Shown in pieces: positions 1 through 6,395 of a DNA stretch of 10,888 nucleotides. This DNA is from Microbacteriaceae bacterium (GTDB lineage: Bacteria; Actinomycetota; Actinomycetes; Actinomycetales; Microbacteriaceae): the NCBI GenBank assembly GCA_011620705.1, contig WOYR01000264.1, positions 1 to 10,888 of the forward strand. Direction: 5' to 3'. The notes beneath the pieces were generated by a model, which did no database searches, had not been told where the DNA came from, and saw only the letters and a program-made list of their open reading frames with translations. The first letter of the stretch is position 1. Every line of letters starts with the position of its first letter. Position numbers and translations under genes: made by a program.

Positions 1-21
1 TGATTATTCACGGATCAAGCA

Positions 22-27
22 GAGGAG
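22..27 (+). promoter_or_regulatory. Ribosome binding site of the SatD-like gene
   Basis: GAGGAG sits 5 nt before the GTG at 33. It supports that GTG as the true start, because the conserved N-terminal motif of the family begins immediately after it. Only 21 bases lie upstream in the window, so no promoter can be judged. Confidence 0.7.
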
Positions 28-32
28 CCTGA

Positions 33-668
33 GTGTTCGCGATCACGGCCGACCAGGTCGACAGCCGGCACCGCGAAGATCTCGTCGACGGGGCACTCGG
101 AGAGCTCGCCCGGATCGGCGGCGAGAAGCTCCTGCTGCCCCCCGACCGCTCGGCCGGCGACGAGCTGCAGCTCGCCAGCCCAGACCCGGGGACCGCGCTG
201 CAGCTCCTGCTCCACCTGACCCGCCCCGGGCCGGCGGGATCGGCCCATGGACTGGCCCAGTGGAGCGTCGGCCTCGCCATCGGCGAGGTGCGCCGCCCGC
301 TCCCCGAGGTGACGCGGGCACTCGCCGGCTCCGCCTTCGAGCTCGCCCGCGAGGCGGTCGAGGCGGCCAAGAAGCGCCCCACCCGCTTCGCGATCGCAGT
401 CGAGGCGGGCCGGCATCCGGATGCCGCAACCCTGCAGCCCCTGATCGACCTGCTGCTCCAACTGCGGGCCCGCCGCACGCCGGAGGGCTGGGAGCTCTTC
501 GAACTGCTCGACCAGGGACTCACCCAGTCGGAGGCCGCATCCCGTCTCGGCATCACCCCGCAGGCCGTCAGCCTGCGCGCCCAGGCCGCGCAGCTGCGCA
601 CCGAGTTCGCGGCGCATCGGGCGCTGACCACCTTGCTGACGGATGCGGATGAGAGGATCCGGGCATGA
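33..668 (+). CDS. SatD-family-like protein with C-terminal helix-turn-helix
   Basis: A 211-residue soluble protein of unproven biochemical role; SatD was named from a streptococcal acid-tolerance operon. Visible family marks are an N-terminal strand with D7 followed by SR (TADQVDSR, 5-12), a GDELQ motif (42-46), a VGLAIGEV strand (79-86), an AGSAFELARE segment (98-107), and a helix-turn-helix at about 163-190 (GLTQSEAASRLGITPQAVS). Known SatD proteins carry GDEFQ at the second position; here the Phe is Leu. The motif order resembles a class III nucleotide cyclase or GGDEF palm domain, but cyclase activity is not claimed. The GTG start follows a good ribosome binding site. The gene overlaps the next by ATGA, so the two are probably co-translated and act together. 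The alternative description is a plain HTH DNA-binding protein. Confidence 0.7.
   Translation: MFAITADQVDSRHREDLVDGALGELARIGGEKLLLPPDRSAGDELQLASPDPGTALQLLLHLTRPGPAGSAHGLAQWSVGLAIGEVRRPLPEVTRALAGSAFELAREAVEAAKKRPTRFAIAVEAGRHPDAATLQPLIDLLLQLRARRTPEGWELFELLDQGLTQSEAASRLGITPQAVSLRAQAAQLRTEFAAHRALTTLLTDADERIRA
411..426. repeat. 16-nt perfect palindrome in the SatD-like gene
   Basis: CGGCATCCGGATGCCG reads the same on both strands and is formed by GCATCC meeting GGATGC. It codes for part of GRHPDAA. Similar but shorter dyads occur at 3003-3014 and near 10624, so it is best read as part of the window-wide motif excess rather than as a private operator. Confidence 0.55.
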
Positions 669-1252
669 TCTTCGCGGGCATCCTCAGCATCGGCGTCTGG
701 GTCACCGATGTCGTGCTCGTGCTCGGGACGATCGCGATCACCGTCCTCGCTCGGAGGATCCGGCAGCCTCTGCTGGCGCTCGTCGCGCTGCTCCCGGTGA
801 TCGCCGCCGTCATCGTCATCGCGTTCCAACTGCACGTCCCTTCGCCGTTGCACGCGCTCAACGTGCTGCTCGCGCTCGGCTTCGCCGGTCTCGGCATCGC
901 GGCGGGCAGCCCCCTCACCTCGCTCGTGCTGCAGCGCGCGACGCGCGGAGAGGCCCAGGATGGCCGGTTCGGAGGAATCCTGGTCAAGGAGAAAGGTGAG
1001 CGCTCCGCGCGCGAGGTGCTGCGCGGGGGTGCCGCGATCGGCTACCTCGAGCGCCTCGCGATCGTCGCTGCCATCGTGGTCGGGCATCCGGAGGCGATCG
1101 GCGCCGTCATCGCGGTCAAGGGCCTCGGCCGCTTCTCGGAGCTCGACAGCCCCGAGGCGCGCGAGCGATTCATCATCGGCACGCTCACCAGCATGATCTG
1201 GGCCGCGGCCTGTGCCGCGATCATCATCCTGCCGGGCGGCGCGCTGGGCTAG
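665..1252 (+). CDS. Integral membrane protein, partner of the SatD-like gene
   Basis: A 195-residue membrane protein of unknown function. Probable spans are at about 4-29, 35-55, 62-80, 126-152 and 170-189. A hydrophilic, charged loop at about 90-123 (RATRGEAQDGRFGG and on) is probably cytoplasmic. The C-terminal third, with YLERLAIVAAIVVG (127-140), AIGAVIAVKGLGRFSEL (144-160) and RFIIGTLTSMIWA (168-180), resembles from memory the C-terminal membrane domain of DUF3307 proteins, which sit beside satD in Firmicutes. The N-terminal DUF3307 part is not recognisable here. The start ATG overlaps the upstream stop (ATGA) and follows GAGAGG at 651-656. The TAG stop lies in the CTAG shared with the convergent glycosylase gene. 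Function and topology are inference. Confidence 0.65.
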   Translation: MIFAGILSIGVWVTDVVLVLGTIAITVLARRIRQPLLALVALLPVIAAVIVIAFQLHVPSPLHALNVLLALGFAGLGIAAGSPLTSLVLQRATRGEAQDGRFGGILVKEKGERSAREVLRGGAAIGYLERLAIVAAIVVGHPEAIGAVIAVKGLGRFSELDSPEARERFIIGTLTSMIWAAACAAIIILPGGALG

Positions 1253-1281
1253 CGCCGGCGCTCGTCGCCGCCGCGCGGCGG
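1241..1281. terminator. GC-rich dyads at a convergent junction, possible weak terminator
   Basis: Three overlapping inverted repeats flank the shared CTAG stop: GCGCT-GGGCT-AGCGC (1241-1255), the 12-nt palindrome AGCGCCGGCGCT (1251-1262) and the 14-nt palindrome CCGCCGCGCGGCGG (1268-1281). There is no clear run of T on either strand, so a classical intrinsic terminator is doubtful. The dyads also lie in the coding tail of the glycosylase gene and may only reflect GC-rich codons. Confidence 0.2.
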
Positions 1282-1866
1282 GCTCTTCCTGTACGGGGAG
1301 ACGGTGGGTTCGCCCGCGATCCAGAAGCGCCACGGATACTCCTCGGAGCCGCCAGGGCCGGAGACGCCGGTGCGCGGGCCCTGGGCATACGCCACGGGCG
1401 GGGAGTCGGCATCCGGCACCTCGAGTCGGATCGGGCCGCTCCGCAGATCGTCCCCGTCGTCGTCCAGGGTGATGCCGAGCGCGGCGCACAGGCGGCCGGG
1501 GCCGCGCGCCAGGTCGATGTCCGACTTGCTCGTCGGACGCCGCGAACGGGCGAGCTCACGGCCATCGACGACCTCTCCCGCACGCAGCAGCACGGCGGAG
1601 GCCTCGCCCGACGGCGACGTCACGATGTTCGCGCAGACGTGCATCCCGTAGGAGAAGTAGACGTAGAGGGTGCCGGGGTGGCCGAACATGACGCGCGTGC
1701 GCCGCGTCGGGCCGCGGAAGGCGTGCGAGCCGGGATCGGTCTGTCCGCGGTAGGCCTCCACCTCGGTGAGCCGGACGGTCACACCGCGGCCGTGCACCCA
1801 TGCGCCGAGCAAAGCCGGCGCCACGTCGAGCGATGAACCCTCGAGGAAGGGGAGCAGCGGCCTCAG
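1249..1866 (-). CDS. 3-methyladenine DNA glycosylase (Aag/Mpg family)
   Basis: Monofunctional base-excision repair enzyme that cuts the N-glycosidic bond of alkylated purines. Family marks are TEVEAYRG, with the catalytic Glu and intercalating Tyr, then DPGSHAFRG, MFGHPGTLYVYFSYGMH, VLLRAGEV and LARGPGRLC, matching human AAG blocks in order. The first ordinary start codon, GTG at 1824, gives 191 residues but cuts off the conserved segment FLEGSSLDVAPALLG, which the family needs (compare human FFDQPAVPLARAFLG). The frame stays open upstream but has no ATG, GTG or TTG. I therefore place the start at the CTG of 1864-1866, giving 205 residues (usual family length). This CTG overlaps the stop of the preceding small gene as CTGA. 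CTG at 1855-1857 after TGAGG is an alternative. The family call is secure; the start is inference. Last gene of the argGH unit. Confidence 0.9.
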   Translation of the reverse strand: MRPLLPFLEGSSLDVAPALLGAWVHGRGVTVRLTEVEAYRGQTDPGSHAFRGPTRRTRVMFGHPGTLYVYFSYGMHVCANIVTSPSGEASAVLLRAGEVVDGRELARSRRPTSKSDIDLARGPGRLCAALGITLDDDGDDLRSGPIRLEVPDADSPPVAYAQGPRTGVSGPGGSEEYPWRFWIAGEPTVSPYRKSPPRGGDERRR

Positions 1867-2042
1867 AACAGGTGCCCGAGCGATGCGGCGATGACCAGCC
1901 CTGCGACGACGATCGCGATCGCCAGGATCACGACGGCCGGCATCAGCCAGGGGAATCGCGCGTTCTGCCGGTCCTGCCGGTCGAGGCGGTCCTGCTTGAG
2001 CGCCTTGCCGTGCTCACGGCGGCTGTTTCCGGACAGGGTCAT
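1863..2042 (-). CDS. Small single-span membrane protein, 59 residues
   Basis: A small gene that begins MTLSGNSRREHGKALKQDRL. Residues 1-30 are highly charged and probably form an amphipathic or coiled helix with a repeated D-R-Q pattern. Residues 33-54 form one hydrophobic span, and the tail is short (LGHLF). There is no signal-peptidase site, so it is most likely a membrane-anchored protein with its N-terminus in the cytoplasm. It starts 20 nt after the argH stop with a strong ribosome binding site (GAGGAG, spacing 6), and its TGA overlaps the proposed CTG start of the glycosylase. Third-position G/C is high. I do not recognise the family. Its position and translation signals, rather than homology, make it a real gene. 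Confidence 0.75.
   Translation of the reverse strand: MTLSGNSRREHGKALKQDRLDRQDRQNARFPWLMPAVVILAIAIVVAGLVIAASLGHLF
1965..1991. repeat. Short 9-nt tandem repeat inside the small membrane-protein gene
   Basis: Three units, CTGCCGGTC, CTGCCGGTC and GAGGCGGTC on the + strand, encode DRL, DRQ and DRQ on the - strand. They sit in the charged N-terminal helix of the 59-residue protein. Such units can change in number by slippage, so length variation among relatives is possible. Confidence 0.6.
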
Positions 2043-2048
2043 GGGAGT

Positions 2049-2054
2049 CTCCTC
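2049..2054 (-). promoter_or_regulatory. Ribosome binding site of the 59-residue membrane protein
   Basis: GAGGAG on the - strand, 6 nt before the ATG at 2042, in the 20-nt gap after the argH stop. It is the main support for this short gene being translated. Confidence 0.75.
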
Positions 2055-2062
2055 GAGTCGGT

Positions 2063-3493
2063 TCAGGCGAGCGCCGCGCGCACGGCGGCGGTCAGTGCGG
2101 TGAGCTGCCTGCGCACCGCAGCGGGTGCCGTGCCGCCGGTGCCGCTGCGGCCGGCGATCGAGCCGGCGACCGTGAGCACCGAACGCACCTCGCCGCTGAG
2201 GCGGGGGTCGATCGCAGCGTAGTCGGCATCGCTCGGCTGGTCGAGTTCGAGGCCGTTCGCCTCGCAGAACCGCACGAGCTTGCCGGTGATCTCGTGGGCA
2301 TCGCGGAAGGGGACGCGCTGCCGCACCAGCCAGTCGGCGACATCCGTGGCGAGCGAGAAGCCCTGCGGCGCGAGCTCCGCCATCCGGTCCACGTCGAAGG
2401 TCAAGGTGGCGACCATCCCGGCGAAGGCCGGGAGGAGCAGTTCGAGGGTGGCCACCGCATCGAAGACCGGTTCCTTATCCTCCTGCAGGTCGCGGTTGTA
2501 GGCGAGCGGGAGGCCCTTGAGCGTCGCGAGAAGTCCGGTCAGATCGCCGATCAGCCGACCCGCCTTGCCACGCGCCAGCTCCGCGATGTCCGGGTTCTTC
2601 TTCTGGGGCATGATCGACGAGCCGGTCGAGTAGGCATCGGCCAGGGTGACGAAGCCGAACTCGCGACTGTTCCAGATGATCAGGTCCTCGGCGAAGCGCG
2701 AGAGGTCGACGCCGAGCTGGGCGGCGAGGTAGGCGAACTCCGCCACGACATCGCGGCTCGCCGTCGCGTCGATCGAGTTCGGCATCGGAGCGCCGAGTCC
2801 GAGCTCGGATGCCACGGCATCCGCGTCGAGCCCGAGCGAGCCGCCGGCCAGGGCGCCCGCACCGTATGGCGACGCCGTCGCCCGGACGCGCCAGTCGCGG
2901 ATCCGCTCCAGATCGCGCACGAGCGGCCAGGCGTGCGCGAGCAGGTGGTGCGACAGCAGGATCGGTTGCGCGTGCTGCAGATGCGTGCGGCCCGGCATGA
3001 CGGCATCCGGATGCGCGTCCGCCTGGCCGGCGATCGCGTCGATCAGCGCGACCGTCTGCCCGGCGATGGTGGCCGCGTGATCGAGCAGGTACAGCCGGAT
3101 CAGGGTCGCGATCTGGTCGTTGCGGCTGCGGCCGGCGCGCAGCCTGCCGCCGAGGTCCGGGCCGACGGCGGAGAGTAGTTCGCGCTCGAGGGCGGAGTGC
3201 ACGTCCTCATCCGATGCGAGCGGGACGATCGAGCCGTCGCGCACGCCCGCCTCGATCGAGTCGAGGCCGGCGATCATGCGCACCAGCTCGTCGCCGTCGA
3301 GGTATCCCGCGACGGCCAGCGCGCGGGCATGCGCCCGGGATCCCGCAAGGTCGTAGAGCGCGAGCCGCCAGTCGAAGTGCGTCGAACGGCTCAGCGCGAC
3401 GAGTTCGGGCGCGGGGCCGTCGGCGAAACGGCCGCCCCAGAGGGAGCCCGCACCCCGATCACCAGAACCCTGCTCAGCCGATGGTCCCGACAT
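2063..3493 (-). CDS. argH: Argininosuccinate lyase
   Basis: Splits argininosuccinate into arginine and fumarate, the last step of arginine synthesis, in the cytoplasm as a homotetramer of the fumarase/aspartase superfamily. At 476 residues it has the usual length. Marks: LWGGRF (18-23), SRNDQIAT (123-130), the catalytic-His block GRTHLQHAQP (168-177), and the superfamily signature GSSIMPQKKNPD (291-302) carrying the catalytic-Ser loop. The ATG at 3493 is preceded by GAGGTGG with a 6-nt spacer. The residues before LWGGRF (SAEQGSGDRGAG) are a short low-complexity leader, common in actinobacteria. The open frame continues upstream through argG in another register, but that is not a fusion. The gene lies 11 nt after argG and is surely co-transcribed with it. 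Confidence 0.98.
   Translation of the reverse strand: MSGPSAEQGSGDRGAGSLWGGRFADGPAPELVALSRSTHFDWRLALYDLAGSRAHARALAVAGYLDGDELVRMIAGLDSIEAGVRDGSIVPLASDEDVHSALERELLSAVGPDLGGRLRAGRSRNDQIATLIRLYLLDHAATIAGQTVALIDAIAGQADAHPDAVMPGRTHLQHAQPILLSHHLLAHAWPLVRDLERIRDWRVRATASPYGAGALAGGSLGLDADAVASELGLGAPMPNSIDATASRDVVAEFAYLAAQLGVDLSRFAEDLIIWNSREFGFVTLADAYSTGSSIMPQKKNPDIAELARGKAGRLIGDLTGLLATLKGLPLAYNRDLQEDKEPVFDAVATLELLLPAFAGMVATLTFDVDRMAELAPQGFSLATDVADWLVRQRVPFRDAHEITGKLVRFCEANGLELDQPSDADYAAIDPRLSGEVRSVLTVAGSIAGRSGTGGTAPAAVRRQLTALTAAVRAALA
2806..2823. repeat. Inverted pair of the GGATGC motif within argH
   Basis: CGGATGCC and GGCATCCG are perfect inverses separated by AC. On the coding strand they encode DADAVAS, using GAT before GCC and GCA before TCC. 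It is one of several such pairs in the window. Confidence 0.5.
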
Positions 3494-3499
3494 GCACGA

Positions 3500-3504
3500 C
3501 CACC

Positions 3505-3506
<2 letters not shown>
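3500..3506 (-). promoter_or_regulatory. argH ribosome binding site overlapping the argG stop
   Basis: GAGGTGG on the - strand, 6 nt before the argH ATG. The argG TGA stop (3507-3505) runs into it as TGAGGTGG, so ribosomes ending argG sit on the argH binding site. This favours coupled translation and balanced synthetase and lyase output. Confidence 0.7.
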
Positions 3507-4701
<1,195 letters not shown>

Positions 4702-4730
4702 GAGTGATGTCTCCTAGATGGTCGGTGCTC

Positions 4731-4736
4731 AGTCTA
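4731..4736 (-). promoter_or_regulatory. Candidate -10 element of the argG promoter
   Basis: TAGACT on the - strand fits the actinobacterial TANNNT pattern and would start transcription around 4724, leaving a leader of about 23 nt that still contains AGGAG. No convincing -35 hexamer is seen at the right distance. The whole 4702-4821 gap shows no AT-rich dyad resembling an ARG box. Confidence 0.3.
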
Positions 4737-4808
4737 TTGAGGTGCTTGTGCGCGCCCATCGCCTGGCGCCCGCCTGAGGCACGAGCGTGGGGACGACGAG
4801 CCGCGGTC

Positions 4809-4814
4809 TAGGGT
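4809..4814 (+). promoter_or_regulatory. Candidate leaderless -10 element for the proline-rich membrane protein
   Basis: TAGGGT fits TANNNT and ends 7 nt before the ATG at 4822, so transcription would begin at or next to the start codon. The GAGAGG between them is only 1 nt from the ATG, too close to work as an ordinary ribosome binding site. Leaderless genes with this layout are common in actinobacteria. Confidence 0.45.
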
Positions 4815-4821
4815 GAGAGGC

Positions 4822-5472
4822 ATGCCGGCGCAGAACTCAGAGCCCTCCCGTCCCTTCGATCCGCCCGTTCCGCCGACGACGCCGCCGACGGCTCCGCCTG
4901 CGCCGCCCGAAGCGCCCCCTGCGCCCCCGGCGCCGAGCGCGCCCGATCGGCCGCCCGTTCCCCAGTACGGCGAGTATGCGCCCGCCGGGTACCTGCCCCC
5001 CGGGGACGCATCGGCCCCCTCTGCGTCGAATCCGTACGGGGTTCCCGGATACGGTGCGCAGGCCCCCGGCCCCGGATACGCCCCGGCGGACGCCGCTCCG
5101 CGGAAGAAGCGCAGAACCTGGGATGCCGTGCTGAGCAGCATCCTGCTCGTGCTCGCCCTGTTCGGAATGGCGGCCGGCGTCGGATACGCGGCGATCTTCT
5201 CGAATCCGGAGCTGTTCAACCAGGCGATGCAGAGCCAGGGGTACAGCGGATTCTCGGTGTCCGTCGGCTCCGCGCCCGCCGTGCTCGCCATCAGCCACAT
5301 CGTCCTGTTCCTCCTGGCCCTGGGGCTCACCATCCCGTTGCTGATCCGCGGCAGGATCGTGGTGTTCTGGATCCCGCTGGTGATCGGGGTGGTCGCCGCG
5401 GTCGTCTTCTGGGTCACGGTGTTCTCGGTGATCACCTCGGATCCGAGCTTCCTGGCCCGCTACGGCGCCTAG
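4822..5472 (+). CDS. Proline-rich membrane protein with three spans
   Basis: A 216-residue protein of unknown function. Residues 1-95 are disordered and rich in Pro, Ala, Tyr and Gly, with PPx-type repeats at 13-46 and several YG/PYG motifs at 48-87. A basic stop (RKKRR, 94-98) precedes membrane spans at about 102-125, 152-175 and 180-204. The positive cluster suggests a cytoplasmic N-terminus and an outside C-terminus. It may belong to the DUF6264-type group of Microbacteriaceae, recalled from memory and unproven. The start is put at ATG 4822; a GTG at 4813 would add three residues. It lies between argF and argG but on the opposite strand, diverging from argG and converging on argF, so it is not part of the arg units. 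Its TAG lies in the CTAG shared with argF. Confidence 0.85.
   Translation: MPAQNSEPSRPFDPPVPPTTPPTAPPAPPEAPPAPPAPSAPDRPPVPQYGEYAPAGYLPPGDASAPSASNPYGVPGYGAQAPGPGYAPADAAPRKKRRTWDAVLSSILLVLALFGMAAGVGYAAIFSNPELFNQAMQSQGYSGFSVSVGSAPAVLAISHIVLFLLALGLTIPLLIRGRIVVFWIPLVIGVVAAVVFWVTVFSVITSDPSFLARYGA
4861..4950. repeat. CCG-rich imperfect repeat coding for a PPx tract
   Basis: Imperfect 9- to 12-nt units rich in CCG/CCC encode PPVPPTTPPTAPPAPPEAPP and similar. The tract is expected to be an extended polyproline-type helix on the cytoplasmic side. Length may vary among relatives. Confidence 0.6.
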
Positions 5473-6395
5473 CCCGCTCGCTCCAGCAGCCAGACCAGCA
5501 GCGCCTTCTGGGCGTGCAGGCGGTTCTCCGCCTCATCCCAGATGACGCTCTGCGGTCCGTCGATGACCTCGGCCGCGACCTCGTAGCCGCGGTCGGCGGG
5601 GAGGCAGTGCAGGAAGAGCGCGTCCGGCTTCGCGAGCGCCATCAACTCTGTGGTGACCTGGTAGCCGCCGAAAGTCGCGACGCGGTGCGCCTTCTCCTCC
5701 TCCTTGCCCATCGACACCCAGGTGTCGGTGACGACGATGTCGGCGCCGGCCACGGCTTCGTCCGGGTCGGTGGAGAGCGAGATCGAACCGCCGGTCGTGG
5801 CGGCGCGCGCGACGGCATCCGCCACGACGCCGTCCGCGGCGCTGAACTCCTCCGGCGCCGCGACCCGCACGTGCATGCCCGCGGTCGCACCGGCGAGCAG
5901 GTAGCTCTGGGCCATGTTGCTCGCGCCGTCGCCCAGGAAGGCGACCGTGAGTCCGGCCAGGGCCCCCTTGTGCTCCCGGATGGTCAGCAGATCGGCGAGC
6001 AGCTGGCAGGGATGGAAGTCGTCGCTGAGCGCGTTGACCACCGGCACCGTCGTGCCCGCCGCCATCTGCTCCAGCCCGGATTGCGCATAGGTGCGCCAGA
6101 CGATCGCCGCCACCTGGCGCTCCAGCACGCGCGCCGTGTCGGATGGGCTCTCCTTGCCGCCGAGCTGGCTGTTCGCGGTCGAGATGATCAGCGGGCTGCC
6201 GCCGAGGTCCGCGATGCCGACGGCGAAGCTCACGCGGGTGCGGGTCGACGACTTGTCGAAGATGACGGCGACGGTCCGGGGGCCGGCGAGCGGCTTTCGA
6301 GCCCAGCGATCCGCTTTGACGGCCGCGGCGAGATCGAGGATGTCGCCCTGCTCGCCCTGGCTGATGTCGTCGTCACGGAGGAAGTGACGGGTCAT
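5469..6395 (-). CDS. argF: Ornithine carbamoyltransferase, anabolic
   Basis: Transfers the carbamoyl group from carbamoyl phosphate to ornithine, giving citrulline, in the cytoplasm; normally a trimer. At 308 residues the length is typical. Marks: the carbamoyl-phosphate site STRTR (50-54), HPCQ (128-131), the ornithine site DTWVSMG (224-230) and HCLP (263-266), all in the expected order. The ATG at 6395 overlaps the argD stop (ATGA). It is the last gene of argCJBDF. Instead of argR, a convergent membrane-protein gene follows, meeting it in a shared CTAG. No intrinsic terminator is visible after the stop. The biosynthetic role follows from the operon rather than from the sequence alone. Confidence 0.98.
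   Translation of the reverse strand: MTRHFLRDDDISQGEQGDILDLAAAVKADRWARKPLAGPRTVAVIFDKSSTRTRVSFAVGIADLGGSPLIISTANSQLGGKESPSDTARVLERQVAAIVWRTYAQSGLEQMAAGTTVPVVNALSDDFHPCQLLADLLTIREHKGALAGLTVAFLGDGASNMAQSYLLAGATAGMHVRVAAPEEFSAADGVVADAVARAATTGGSISLSTDPDEAVAGADIVVTDTWVSMGKEEEKAHRVATFGGYQVTTELMALAKPDALFLHCLPADRGYEVAAEVIDGPQSVIWDEAENRLHAQKALLVWLLERAG

Noticed and set aside
171..181. ArgJ cleavage motif has GL in place of the common NM (residue positions of ArgJ)
   Set aside because: The cleaving Ala-Thr pair is intact and the variant is usual in actinobacterial ArgJ, so it does not suggest an inactive enzyme.
4752..4769. Hairpin GCGCC / GGCGC between the divergent genes
   Set aside because: Only 5 bp with an 8-nt loop and no T-run; expected by chance in such GC-rich sequence and badly placed for a terminator.
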